Positions 8,523 to 16,811 of a stretch of DNA of 64,000 nucleotides are shown here, in pieces (positions within the stretch are counted from its first letter, which is position 1; the number at the start of each line of letters is the position of its first letter). This DNA comes from Candidatus Avelusimicrobium luingense. GTDB taxonomy: Bacteria; Elusimicrobiota; Elusimicrobia; Elusimicrobiales; Elusimicrobiaceae. The position numbers and the translations under genes were made by a program. A model generated the notes under the pieces. That model was given only the letters and a program-made list of their open reading frames with translations, did no database searches and was not told where the DNA came from. The stretch covers positions 62,001 to 126,000 of the forward strand of contig OOHK01000004.1 in the NCBI GenBank assembly GCA_900315845.1. The letters are read 5' to 3'.

Positions 8523-9820
8523 TATAAATCCTGCCCGACGGCCCATTCCAATTCGGCTTTGGCGGTTAAGTTGTGGCGTAGGGCGTCTAGATAATCATAG
8601 GCGGTTTGTGTATAAAACAACGCCGCTTCAATGGGGGCCGCCCCTTGTTTGGCGGCGGAACGCTCTGCTTTGTCAAATAAATTTTTTAACGTAGTAAATT
8701 GTTCTTGACGAGATAATACTTCGTTTTGCCAAAAGCGTACTTCTTCAAAACTGCGCGCTACTTCCACACGGATTTTATCTTCAATCATCGCGCGACGCAA
8801 CGTGCTTTTTTGCTGTTGGGCCTTTTTCTGCGAGATTTGTGACGAGAAATTATACGGTAGCGGCAAACGTACGGCTAATGAAATTTGTTTGTTTGTATCG
8901 CCTAGCGAATCGTCGCCGAGTTGTTCATAGGTACCGTTTAAGATAATATCCGGATAGCGTTTAGACAATGCCAAATCAATAGCGATGTTATCTAACTCTA
9001 ATGCATACAGAGCAGATTTTAATTCCGGGCGATATTCCATAGCACGCAAATTGAGTTGCGCTAAATCTTTATCTACACGCACCGGGGAAAAATCACCGGT
9101 AATGGATAAATCGGCGTTGGTTTCTTTGTTCAAACTGACCAGCATAGCCAGTCGTGCTTGGGCAAGTTGGCGGGTGGCTTCGTGATGTCTAACTTGCAAA
9201 CGCGCTAACGCACTTTGTATGCGCATTTGCGCCCATACATCGCCGGACGAACGTATATTCCACGCGGTCACTTGGTCGCTTACTTGTTGTATCAGTTTGT
9301 TATATTCTTGGGCAAACAGTAAGTTATAAAATGATTTTTTAATGTCTAATACCGTGGCGTTTTTAATGGCTTCGTACCGGCTTTGAAGTTGTTTCAAATT
9401 GGCCCGGGCAATTTTTAATGTATTGCGGATACGTCCGCCGGAATAGAGATATTGGGTGGCCGTTACACCTACGCCGAAAAATTGGTTGCTTTTATCGGCT
9501 AAACTGGCGCCGGGCAAAAAGCGGTTGGCTACCGAATCGGGCAATACCATCGGGTAATCTAAGTCGTACCAAGTGGCTGTTCCCTGCAAGGCCAGTTGCG
9601 GTAAAAATTGGAATTTGGCTTCGTTGACTTTTTGTTCAGCCACAATGATTTCTTGACGGGCAGTCAAAAAATCAGAATTGTTTTCTAACCCTAACCGAAT
9701 CGCATTTTCCAGCGAAAGATTATCACTAATCAAACTGGAAAATTTTAGCCCGTACTCTTGTTGGGCGGTTGCCGGAAGCGTGAGTAAAAAAAATGCGAAT
9801 AGATAAATTATTTTTTTCAT
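8522..9820 (-). CDS. TolC-family outer-membrane channel protein
   Basis: A 432-residue outer-membrane efflux protein. Signal peptide MKKIIYLFAFFLLTLPATAQ is followed by two related halves of long helices and strands, with typical phrases LSLENAIRLGLENNSDFLTARQ and LRAMEYRPELKSALYALE. The fold forms a trimeric barrel and periplasmic tunnel. No membrane-fusion protein or inner-membrane pump is next to it. Its neighbours are a HAMP protein upstream (ATGA overlap) and a patatin lipase downstream (TAATG). The exported substrate is unknown; it may partner with a pump coded elsewhere. Confidence 0.87.
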   Translation of the reverse strand: MKKIIYLFAFFLLTLPATAQQEYGLKFSSLISDNLSLENAIRLGLENNSDFLTARQEIIVAEQKVNEAKFQFLPQLALQGTATWYDLDYPMVLPDSVANRFLPGASLADKSNQFFGVGVTATQYLYSGGRIRNTLKIARANLKQLQSRYEAIKNATVLDIKKSFYNLLFAQEYNKLIQQVSDQVTAWNIRSSGDVWAQMRIQSALARLQVRHHEATRQLAQARLAMLVSLNKETNADLSITGDFSPVRVDKDLAQLNLRAMEYRPELKSALYALELDNIAIDLALSKRYPDIILNGTYEQLGDDSLGDTNKQISLAVRLPLPYNFSSQISQKKAQQQKSTLRRAMIEDKIRVEVARSFEEVRFWQNEVLSRQEQFTTLKNLFDKAERSAAKQGAAPIEAALFYTQTAYDYLDALRHNLTAKAELEWAVGQDL

Positions 9821-10263
9821 TTGTTTTTATTTTTATTGATTTCTTCTTCTACTTTATCCATCATAGCGTTGAAATCATCTTGTAATTCGGTAAATTGATC
9901 GCCGCGGCGCAAGTGTACCCGTTGGGAAAAATCTCCCTTGGCAATTGCTTTGCAGACTTGTTCAAAACGATATACCGGCCCCGCCATTTTATGTGATAAA
10001 AAGGCCGAGATAATTACTACAAAGAGCAGATAAATCATAATCTTGTAGAAGAAGTTAGCAACTATCGGGATAAATTCATCATATACCGGTTGCATAAGTA
10101 CCGGGTGCGCATCAAATAAATCGCTTAATGTGGCAGTGAGTTCAAACGTCATAATGGCTAAGCCACACAGCACGCTTAAAAAAATCAGCAACATATAGCG
10201 AAGTTGTAACTTCTTTTTAATAAAAATTGTATTGCGCCGGGCAGTAGGTTGTTGAGTGGACAT
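9817..10263 (-). CDS. Small two-TM protein ending in a HAMP domain
   Basis: A 148-residue protein. Basic N-terminus, TM1 at about 22-42, a short periplasmic loop of about 35 residues, TM2 at about 76-92, then a HAMP domain (MAGPVYRFEQVCKAIAKGDFSQRVHLRRGDQFTELQDDFNAMMD) and a charged tail. HAMP domains relay signals between membrane and cytoplasmic output modules, but no kinase, cyclase or methyl-accepting domain follows. It overlaps the tolC-like gene by 4 bases. It could be a stand-alone sensor relay or a structural coiled coil. Function unknown. Confidence 0.75.
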   Translation of the reverse strand: MSTQQPTARRNTIFIKKKLQLRYMLLIFLSVLCGLAIMTFELTATLSDLFDAHPVLMQPVYDEFIPIVANFFYKIMIYLLFVVIISAFLSHKMAGPVYRFEQVCKAIAKGDFSQRVHLRRGDQFTELQDDFNAMMDKVEEEINKNKNK

Positions 10264-10270
10264 AACGCTC

Positions 10271-10999
10271 CTAAAAATTTGTCACGTAGCGGATTTGCAA
10301 AATGCGTTCGCTTTCATCTCCGCGCCCGATACGGCGCACGGCTCCGTCTAACGCGAGCGACGGGTGTAAATAAAAACGCATTCCCACATTGGCACGCGAA
10401 TCGCGCACGTTGCGGATGTTATCCCATTCCGCCAAGATGTTAATATAATCGGTTATGCGGTAAAATAAACCGAAAAAACCGTATAAGCGGTCAAAATCAA
10501 AATCGGAAAAGTTGCCGCCGATAGAGGCATTCAAGCCGGGTACAATAATTTCACGAGAAAAAGTTAAATATCCGCCCTTGCGGTCATCCAAATATTTTTT
10601 AGTGCGGGTATAACGGCGGTTGCTATCGTAGCCATATCCGTAACGGCGTCCGTCATAACCGATAGCAATGGCGGGCAAATATAAACTGCCGTCATAAATT
10701 TTCCACTTGGCTTGAAAATCCGGGTTGAGCACACGCACCGAATCGGATGAGCCGATGAGTTCATGCGCGGCCAGAGAAAACCCTAAATTAATGCGCGGAT
10801 AGACGCCAAAATCAATGGTTTCCATTACAGTCCCATGGTCATAGGCACGTGTTGAAAAGGAGGCTTGGTAATGGTCTAATACGTCGGCGGTGGGAATATC
10901 TAAAATATTTGTTTCCAAACTAACCGGGTCGCCTACGGCAGCGCACAAGACCGCGGGAAACAAAACATAACTAACAAACAGAGTTAAAAATTTTTTCAT
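10271..10999 (-). CDS. Predicted small outer-membrane beta-barrel (YjbH-like)
   Basis: A 242-residue protein with signal peptide MKKFLTLFVSYVLFPAVLCA and alternating aromatic strands (for example GYLTFSREIIVPGLNASIGGNFSD-type segments, then FFGLFYRITDYINILAEWD). The pattern of about eight to ten amphipathic strands ending in a terminal aromatic residue (YVTNF) is typical of an outer-membrane barrel. The layout resembles YjbH-type exopolysaccharide barrels. It is the second gene of the envelope operon, 9 bases after the lipoprotein, with a weak AGGAGC upstream. Exact family uncertain. Confidence 0.65.
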   Translation of the reverse strand: MKKFLTLFVSYVLFPAVLCAAVGDPVSLETNILDIPTADVLDHYQASFSTRAYDHGTVMETIDFGVYPRINLGFSLAAHELIGSSDSVRVLNPDFQAKWKIYDGSLYLPAIAIGYDGRRYGYGYDSNRRYTRTKKYLDDRKGGYLTFSREIIVPGLNASIGGNFSDFDFDRLYGFFGLFYRITDYINILAEWDNIRNVRDSRANVGMRFYLHPSLALDGAVRRIGRGDESERILQIRYVTNF

Positions 11000-11008
11000 A
11001 ACGCTCCT

Positions 11009-11563
11009 TTAGTGAATAAACACACGCACATCTTTTATTTCCGGTTGGACGATGTAGCGTACGTTATGGGTATAAATACTTTCGCGTGCCGGGTTGAAAT
11101 CGTTGCGGTCGCGCGGGAAAGCCAAATCTACAATGCCTTGTTTAACGCGGCTGTTGCTAGTGACAATGCCGACGTTCCAACGATCGGTTTTTTCTTTATC
11201 ATTCGGTTCGGGGTTGCGGTAGTTGCGAAGTAACACCGTGCCGGTGGGAATTTCTTCAGCACCGACCGGTTCGGTTTTTACAATGACGCGGGTTGTCCAA
11301 ACGGTTTGGCCTTTACAGGGGCCATTGACAAACGTAATTTTATAGCGCGGATCATCGTTGGATGGGGTTTTGTTGAGTTTGGCCAGCGAATAAAGCGCAT
11401 AAGGTTTATCTATATTTTCACACGCACCGAAAACGTGTTTGCTTAAAAATTGTTCATATGTATCTTCGGGATTGCGGTTATAGGGCGAGTTTTTGCGTCC
11501 GGCACATCCGGCCGCAAATATGAGCGAACATAATACAACAAAAGGGATTATTTTTTTCAACAT
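11009..11563 (-). CDS. Lipoprotein of unknown function, first gene of envelope operon
   Basis: A 184-residue lipoprotein. MLKKIIPFVVLCSLIFAAGC ends in a lipobox with C20. The mature part is mostly beta-strand in character, with two further cysteines in KHVFGACENIDKPY and VNGPCKGQTVW that could form a disulphide. No family was recognised. The ATG is preceded by AGGAG; an upstream in-frame start (11605) lies in the leader hairpin and was rejected. The operon promoter lies about 50 bases upstream. Confidence 0.7.
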   Translation of the reverse strand: MLKKIIPFVVLCSLIFAAGCAGRKNSPYNRNPEDTYEQFLSKHVFGACENIDKPYALYSLAKLNKTPSNDDPRYKITFVNGPCKGQTVWTTRVIVKTEPVGAEEIPTGTVLLRNYRNPEPNDKEKTDRWNVGIVTSNSRVKQGIVDLAFPRDRNDFNPARESIYTHNVRYIVQPEIKDVRVFIH

Positions 11564-11587
11564 AAAAACTCCTGTTTTTAGTGAGAT

Positions 11588-11606
11588 AGTGGGCTTACTG
11601 CCCACT
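11588..11606 (-). promoter_or_regulatory. Stem-loop at the 5' end of the envelope-operon mRNA
   Basis: AGTGGGC and GCCCACT form a perfect 7-bp stem around a 5-base loop. It lies directly downstream of the -10 box, so it would cap the transcript start. Confidence 0.5.
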
Positions 11607-11612
11607 CTACAA

Positions 11613-11618
11613 ATTATA
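11613..11618 (-). promoter_or_regulatory. -10 box of the six-gene envelope operon
   Basis: TATAAT on the minus strand, 49 bases before the ATG at 11563. The -35 region is AT-rich without a clear hexamer. Confidence 0.5.
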
Positions 11619-11658
11619 CCCGTTTTTGGGGGGAAAATAAACCCGTAAATTTATTTAT

Positions 11659-11686
11659 AAAAAAACCCCGCCTTTTGGCGGGGTTT
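11659..11686 (-). terminator. Intrinsic terminator of the 710-residue orphan gene
   Basis: AAACCCCGCC and GGCGGGGTTT form a 10-bp stem with a 4-base loop. On the minus strand a run of seven T follows. Confidence 0.85.
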
Positions 11687-11699
11687 CTCTTGCTAAATA

Positions 11700-13832
11700 T
11701 TAGCGTGAATGCGTACCGGCATCGATACTGCTGTCAATATCCTTCATTTGCTGCTGCAACTCTTTTTGAATTTGTTGTATTTTGGGGGTTACCACATTCT
11801 GTAAGGCTTCCTGATGTGCCTTTTGTTGAATTTCATTAGAAACATGACGGAAAAGGATCACACTGTTAACCACGTGATCGGTTAATTTGCGTGAACGTGT
11901 TTCTAAAGAATCTTCGGCGGGCTCCGTTGGCGTTGGGTTCAGCCCCATGATTGGATTATTGGATGGACCAAATTTGGTGAACACGGCGTGCCCGGTGGTA
12001 CCATAGGCGACGCGGGTATCATAACCGTATCGGTCGGAAAAGGCCTTAGCATCAGCCGCATCGGCAAAATAGACAACAGCATTATGTGGCAATTTTGCAT
12101 CTTGATTATGGTTGCCCATGCGTGATCGTTGTGCCAATTGTTGGGCTTTTTCGTTTGAATAAAGCACGTAAGGCGGTGCGGCTTGTTGTAAATCTTTTTC
12201 AAATTGCTGGCGATCTTCCGGGGTTGCTTCCGGGTTATCCCGGTTGTACTCGTCGTACGCAGCCATTTGCTCGTTCATCCATTGTTGTTTTATTTGCGGA
12301 TAGAGATTTAAGGGGTCTCCTTGAAAAGCAAATCCGGCCGCTTCCACCGTCTCCGGAAGTTCGCTTTCGGCTCTTCGTACGGATGGGTCCGGGTTGGGTT
12401 GCGGGGAATTGGCTACCCAGAAACAGGAATTATTGGAACAATTATTTTGTTCAAGCATATACAGATAGAGCATTTTCGTAGCCCATTGCGGAGATCTCTC
12501 ATCTATATCTTGTTGAGCAATTTCAATTTGATCATAAGAAGAAGCATCTGCCACTCCCAATATAGGGATCAAAGGGGCTTGGGAAAGGGCCTTGTCCCGT
12601 TTGGAATAATCGGGCGCCGTCTGATCCGGATGTTCGCCGGCGCTTACCGCCGCATCCAAGGCTAACTGTTCCAAAAAGTGTTCCCGGTTTTTCTCAGCCA
12701 ATTCGGCGGCGGTTTTCATTTCCCCACTGCAGATACCTTCTGACACGGGTTCCAACAAGCCTTTGTGTACGTCACACCCCGTTTCTTTGGCCGGCAAAGA
12801 ATCAACGGCTGCTTGCCCGCCGCTCCGGTTCATCAAATCTTTTTCTTTAGCCGCTTTCCACAGGTCGGTATATTCGTTCCATTTATCTTGCCGGACTTGT
12901 TCTCGTTGTTGTTGGTCTTGTTGGGAATTGCCGGAGGACGGCGTGGAATTGGCCACTAAATTGGCAGCCGAATTAACGACACTTAACATATCCAATTCCT
13001 GTTGCAAGGCGGCTCCGGCCGCATCAATATCGGCAGAAGATCCGGTTTTTTTGACCGATTGAAAATCTTTGGGTTGTAAATCGGCCTCTAATGCTTTGGG
13101 TGCTTTACGTGTCGGCGTATTATTGTTTTTGCCGAGGCGTGAAGTACGTCCGGTATCGGTTGCCAAGGAGTAATTTGCAAATTTGTTATCCGTAGTACTT
13201 CCCTGCGGATGGTTAGCGGCTGTTGCATCGTTATCAAAACCGAAGAACTGTTTAATCGGCTTAAACAATTGGGCTAATTTGGAATCAGGGACCGCTTGTT
13301 GTCTCTTCTTTACGATAGTAGGTGTGAAACGGTCGGCGCGTTCTTGTTTGACGTAACGTTCATAAGCGTCATCTTTAACGGAAATTTCGTGCATTCCCAA
13401 CTGGGCGGCTTCCGGCATGCGTTGTCGGACGAGCACCCATCCACCTTCTTCGTCTTGTACTTGATAAGAAGTAGGATCTTCCGCGTTAATATCTGCCGGA
13501 ATTACGTTGGCTCCGGCGGCTGCGGAAATCAACAAATTGCGTTCGTCTTCCGGCAAGGCAGCGTGGCGGGCATCTAACGCAACGCCGGCACGATCAACCA
13601 TTAACGAATTTTTTGATTGGTCGCCTGTCTCTTTCTTGCCAAAAAAACGGGCAATACGTTTGACGATATCGGTAAGCGGATTAGACGTAAAAATTTGCGG
13701 GATAAGTTGTTCTGATTTTTCAGTATTGGCTTTATCGTTATTTAAGGTTGGCGGTTCTAAAAAAGGTAACATTAAAAAAATAAACAAGGCTACGCAAACC
13801 GTTATGCCTAAATATTTAACTAATTTTTTCAT
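11700..13832 (-). CDS. Large exported or membrane-anchored protein of unknown function
   Basis: A 710-residue protein. Residues 1-27 (MKK, then GITVCVALFIFLMLPF) form a signal peptide or anchor. The rest is hydrophilic, rich in Gln, Asn, Asp and Ala, with low-complexity stretches (GNSQQDQQQREQVRQDKW) and a coiled-coil-like tail (KIQQIQKELQQQMKD). Two cysteine pairs occur, TGCDVHKGLLEPVSEGIC and NNCSNNSC, which suit disulphides outside the cytoplasm. I recognise no domain. It has a good promoter and AAGGAG site and its own terminator, so it is a single-gene unit. Length and composition suggest a lineage-specific envelope protein. Confidence 0.75.
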   Translation of the reverse strand: MKKLVKYLGITVCVALFIFLMLPFLEPPTLNNDKANTEKSEQLIPQIFTSNPLTDIVKRIARFFGKKETGDQSKNSLMVDRAGVALDARHAALPEDERNLLISAAAGANVIPADINAEDPTSYQVQDEEGGWVLVRQRMPEAAQLGMHEISVKDDAYERYVKQERADRFTPTIVKKRQQAVPDSKLAQLFKPIKQFFGFDNDATAANHPQGSTTDNKFANYSLATDTGRTSRLGKNNNTPTRKAPKALEADLQPKDFQSVKKTGSSADIDAAGAALQQELDMLSVVNSAANLVANSTPSSGNSQQDQQQREQVRQDKWNEYTDLWKAAKEKDLMNRSGGQAAVDSLPAKETGCDVHKGLLEPVSEGICSGEMKTAAELAEKNREHFLEQLALDAAVSAGEHPDQTAPDYSKRDKALSQAPLIPILGVADASSYDQIEIAQQDIDERSPQWATKMLYLYMLEQNNCSNNSCFWVANSPQPNPDPSVRRAESELPETVEAAGFAFQGDPLNLYPQIKQQWMNEQMAAYDEYNRDNPEATPEDRQQFEKDLQQAAPPYVLYSNEKAQQLAQRSRMGNHNQDAKLPHNAVVYFADAADAKAFSDRYGYDTRVAYGTTGHAVFTKFGPSNNPIMGLNPTPTEPAEDSLETRSRKLTDHVVNSVILFRHVSNEIQQKAHQEALQNVVTPKIQQIQKELQQQMKDIDSSIDAGTHSR

Positions 13833-13859
13833 AAAAACTCCTTATCCAAAGAGGATATG

Positions 13860-13879
13860 CGGAGAAAAATCTTTCTCCG
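13860..13879 (-). promoter_or_regulatory. Leader stem-loop of the 710-residue orphan
   Basis: CGGAGAAA and TTTCTCCG form an 8-bp stem around a 4-base loop in the 5' leader, a few bases after the expected transcription start. Confidence 0.45.
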
Positions 13880-13893
13880 TTTATCTTTTTAAT

Positions 13894-13922
13894 AGTGTAG
13901 TTGTTTTGACGGCGATTTGCAA
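13894..13922 (-). promoter_or_regulatory. Sigma70-type promoter of the 710-residue orphan
   Basis: On the minus strand TTGCAA, a 17-base spacer and TACACT. It lies in the gap between the protease gene and the orphan. Confidence 0.6.
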
Positions 13923-13928
13923 GAAATA

Positions 13929-14711
13929 TTAAGCCCTAGATTGGGTTGGGCCTTTAGACCTAGGTTGATTAAATAATCGTTTGAGTATTTCCCAGGCTTT
14001 TTTACAATGGCGGGCCAAAGGATTTTCATTGACCGTAGCTGGCAGTTGGGCTTGGTCGTTATCGGTCTGCGGCAGTTGGAAACCGGCTACCTGCACCAAG
14101 CGTAATAAATAATCGGACGGAACGGCAAAGTTTAAGTTTTGGTTATTTTCTCCGGGATAACTGGCAAATGCGACGGAAATAACTTTTCCGTCTTGGTTAA
14201 AAACCGGGCTGCCGCTGGAACTGGGGGAAATCGGCGCGCTGATTTGGTGCCAAATCGTACCGTCGGCTTTTTTACGCACCTGACTGATTAACCCCGAAGA
14301 AACCGTATTTTGCAATCGCCGCGGGTTGCCAATAACGGTAATTTCTTGTCCGGGGCGGACAACCGCCGATGAGGTTACTACAACGGTAGGTAAATTTTGT
14401 GCTTCAATTTTAAGCAAAGCCAAATCTACATTGGACGCTTGGGCGAGCGTTTTGGCTTCGCCGGAAACGGCCCCATTGCTAAAGGTGACATTGGCGTAAG
14501 TGGCATCTGCGGTAACGTGTCGGCTAGTGGCAATTAGTCCGTCCGGAGTGAGCACAAACCCCGTGCCGGTAAACGTAGAGCCATCTTCTTTGAGCACATT
14601 GATTGCCACGATTGCCGGGGTGTTTTCTCGCGCGATACGTTCCCGAGGTTGTTCTTCGGCCACGGCGGCAAATGCACAAAAAATCAACAAAAATGTCAAT
14701 AAATTCCGCAT
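13929..14711 (-). CDS. Exported trypsin-like serine protease (HtrA-type, no PDZ)
   Basis: A 260-residue protein with signal peptide (MRNLLTFLLIFCAFAAVAEE) and one S1C/Do-like protease domain. Triad candidates are H65 (TSRHV), D96 (SNVDLALL) and S166. The serine context is SPSSSGSPVF rather than GNSGGPL. A GTGFVLTPDGLIATSRHV segment and VIGNPRRLQNTVSSGLIS support the fold. There is no PDZ domain; instead a basic C-terminal tail of about 50 residues. It probably handles misfolded or surface proteins in the periplasm. TATAAT lies only 6 bases before the ATG and there is no ribosome-binding site, suggesting a leaderless mRNA. Confidence 0.85.
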   Translation of the reverse strand: MRNLLTFLLIFCAFAAVAEEQPRERIARENTPAIVAINVLKEDGSTFTGTGFVLTPDGLIATSRHVTADATYANVTFSNGAVSGEAKTLAQASNVDLALLKIEAQNLPTVVVTSSAVVRPGQEITVIGNPRRLQNTVSSGLISQVRKKADGTIWHQISAPISPSSSGSPVFNQDGKVISVAFASYPGENNQNLNFAVPSDYLLRLVQVAGFQLPQTDNDQAQLPATVNENPLARHCKKAWEILKRLFNQPRSKGPTQSRA

Positions 14712-14717
14712 AGTTTG

Positions 14718-14723
14718 ATTATA
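14718..14723 (-). promoter_or_regulatory. -10 box of the protease gene, leaderless arrangement
   Basis: TATAAT on the minus strand followed by six bases and then the ATG at 14711. Transcription would start at or next to the start codon. Confidence 0.5.
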
Positions 14724-14729
14724 TAATAA

Positions 14730-14758
14730 TTGAAATAATTGTGGATAAATTGTAGACT
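14730..14758 (+). promoter_or_regulatory. Sigma70-type promoter of greA
   Basis: TTGAAA, a 17-base spacer and TAGACT, about 25 bases upstream of the greA ATG. Confidence 0.65.
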
Positions 14759-14783
14759 AATTAAGTAGTAAGGAGTAAAACGT

Positions 14784-15254
14784 ATGGAACAATTTTATGT
14801 AAGCCGTAAAAAATATGAAGCGTTAGTCAATGAACTCAAAGAGTTGCAGGAAGTGAAAGCACAACTGTCCAACGAAATCGGTGAGGCAGCCGCACAAGGC
14901 GATTTGAAAGAAAATGCCGAGTACCATGCCGCCAAAGAAAAACAAGCCGAAACGTTGCGGCGCATTGACGAATTGGAAACGCGACTTCGTAATTGCCAAA
15001 TTACGGATGATTTAGCCGTAGATAAAACAAAAGCCCGTATCGGTGCAACCGTTACTATTAAAGATATAGATGCCGATTTGGAATTTACCTATACATTGGT
15101 GGGATCTATGGAATCAAACCCGGAGAAAGGGTTGTTGTCGGTCAAATCGCCGTTGGCCAACGGAGTGCTTGGACATGCACAAGGCGAAGAATTTGAAGCC
15201 ATTTTGCCGCGCGGACCGAAAAAATATAAACTAATCAAATTGGAATATAAATAA
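14784..15254 (+). CDS. greA: Transcription elongation factor GreA
   Basis: A 156-residue protein with the two-domain GreA layout. An N-terminal coiled coil carries the tip acidic residues in GDLKENAEYHAAKEKQ, which reach the RNA polymerase active site and stimulate transcript cleavage in arrested complexes. The C-terminal FKBP-like domain ends in SPLANGVLGHAQGEE. Length is normal. AAGGAG precedes the ATG. It is monocistronic between a good promoter and a strong terminator. Confidence 0.97.
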   Translation: MEQFYVSRKKYEALVNELKELQEVKAQLSNEIGEAAAQGDLKENAEYHAAKEKQAETLRRIDELETRLRNCQITDDLAVDKTKARIGATVTIKDIDADLEFTYTLVGSMESNPEKGLLSVKSPLANGVLGHAQGEEFEAILPRGPKKYKLIKLEYK

Positions 15255-15271
15255 TTGCTGTAAATTATCCA

Positions 15272-15310
15272 ACAAAAAAGGAACGGTTTTTTAAGCCGTT
15301 CCTTTTTTGT
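15272..15310. terminator. Bidirectional intrinsic terminator
   Basis: ACAAAAAAGGAACGG and its exact complement form a 15-bp stem around 9 bases, with A and T runs on both sides. It serves greA from the left and the exported orphan from the right. Confidence 0.9.
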
Positions 15311-15325
15311 GATACATTGCCAAAT

Positions 15326-16642
15326 TTAATCAGCGACCTTATATTTATGTTGCATAAGCGTGGTGTCATACGTGGTTTTGGAGTCTCTGAGTGCCCATCC
15401 CATCCATTGGTCATATAACTCCGCTTCTTGGGCCGAAACATTTCCGCCTTGGGTATACGGACCGGGGAGCGTATGATGTTGCACATAGAACTTTTCCAGT
15501 TCTTCCATCATTTTTTCATATTCCCATAAGACCGGTTCGTTTGCTTCCCACAATGTTTGAAGTTGCTTCAAATCGGAAATTAACGGTTCAAAATTAGTAT
15601 ATCCCGGCATAACGATTAAGCCCCATTCCACATCTAAAACTAAAATTTGTTCTTCCGGATCTAATGTATTTCGGCTGGGGCGTCGGCCGTTTCTCTCAAT
15701 AAATTCGGTTGTCTTTTTAATAGTATCTTGTAAAAAGTCATGACGATCTTTAATGATTTGTTGGTCTTGTGCTATGGAAATCCGTATTTGGTAACTGTCG
15801 CGGATTTTCTCTAATAACGAGCGCAAAATAGGCGATTGGTTGGCCGAAATCGTACTGGCCGACAAGAAATTTCTGAATAGTTTACGAAACGTCGGCGTAA
15901 CTAACGGATTGTACATCATATTATTAAGCCACATAGTCATTTTGTGCGGATTACGGGTTAAGTAACTGATGGCACAATCAATAACGTCCCCTTCTAAAGC
16001 ATAATAATCGGATACGTCTTTTAAGAAAGTTTCTTGGTCCCCGCGTATAAGAGAATTGGTTAATACTTCCCGCAGAGAATAATCCGGTAATTTATCCACA
16101 TGTGATTGTACCCATTCTATGGATTGCGGAGTAACATAGTGCGGATCCAAACTTTGCATGGCCTCGGTATATAATGCAATTCCGTCCTGCGTAAGCGTGT
16201 GGAAAAGTTTTTGTTCCTTTGCATGCATTTCTAAAGCGCGGGTTTCCTGTGTTTGTTGGAGCAAATCAATACGGCGTGTTTCCGGATTCGTGGAAATGTC
16301 ATGTGTTTGGGAGGTACCGAATTTTCCGGTCTGGACATCTTTGTAAGTTCGCCATACATAATCGGATGTATAGGGATATAAACTGCCTTCAAACTTAACA
16401 TTTTTGTCTATTTGTAAGAGAGGAATTGTGATCGTTTCGTTTGCATGAGATGTCATTAAATACGCACTTTGCTCTGCGGCTCGGGTGCCTTGTCCTACCG
16501 CCCGCTCTGAAGCGCGGATAGCCGTGTTGAGTGCTTCACCGACGCCCTTGGCTATTTCCTCGGGGGCCTGGGCGACCGACGGCAGGGCTCCTAATAGCAA
16601 GGCAATTAGTATATATCCGATTTGTTTATTAAAAATGTTCAT
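15326..16642 (-). CDS. Exported protein of unknown function
   Basis: A 438-residue protein with signal peptide MNIFNKQIGYILIALLLGAL...AQA. The first mature segment PEEIAKGVGEALNTAIRASERAVGQG is an amphipathic helix. The exported protein at 40260 begins in a similar way (LVEEAARGLETVSKVT), so the two may share an N-terminal design. The rest is mainly helical and rich in Tyr, Thr and Gln, with paired aromatic and charged residues (EEQILVLDVEWGLIVMPGY). No domain was recognised. It has a strong promoter and GGGAG before the ATG, and shares a terminator with greA. Confidence 0.72.
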   Translation of the reverse strand: MNIFNKQIGYILIALLLGALPSVAQAPEEIAKGVGEALNTAIRASERAVGQGTRAAEQSAYLMTSHANETITIPLLQIDKNVKFEGSLYPYTSDYVWRTYKDVQTGKFGTSQTHDISTNPETRRIDLLQQTQETRALEMHAKEQKLFHTLTQDGIALYTEAMQSLDPHYVTPQSIEWVQSHVDKLPDYSLREVLTNSLIRGDQETFLKDVSDYYALEGDVIDCAISYLTRNPHKMTMWLNNMMYNPLVTPTFRKLFRNFLSASTISANQSPILRSLLEKIRDSYQIRISIAQDQQIIKDRHDFLQDTIKKTTEFIERNGRRPSRNTLDPEEQILVLDVEWGLIVMPGYTNFEPLISDLKQLQTLWEANEPVLWEYEKMMEELEKFYVQHHTLPGPYTQGGNVSAQEAELYDQWMGWALRDSKTTYDTTLMQHKYKVAD

Positions 16643-16693
16643 GGAGTTAATCTCCCTGTTTATATAGTCGGTTTATAGTGCTTCGGTACTTAT

Positions 16694-16722
16694 ATTGTAT
16701 GCGAGAATTAAAACAAGTGCAA
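16694..16722 (-). promoter_or_regulatory. Sigma70-type promoter of the exported orphan at 15326
   Basis: On the minus strand TTGCAC, a 17-base spacer and TACAAT, about 50 bases upstream of the ATG at 16642. Confidence 0.65.
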
Positions 16723-16758
16723 GGGCCAAAAGGCCTAAAGTATATCTGGGACTTTTTT

Positions 16759-16793
16759 ATAAAAAACCCCGCCTATCTGTAAGACAGGCGGGG
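16759..16793 (-). terminator. Intrinsic terminator of the GH57 operon
   Basis: CCCCGCCT and AGGCGGGG pair around an 11-base loop. On the minus strand a T run follows, downstream of the branching-enzyme gene. Confidence 0.85.
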
Positions 16794-16811
16794 GAAAATG
16801 ACAACGTTGAA

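Noticed and set aside
13929-14711. Protease read as inactive because GNSGGPL is missing
   Set aside because: S166 followed by G in SSSGSP still fits the nucleophile position and H65 and D96 are kept, so activity is likely.
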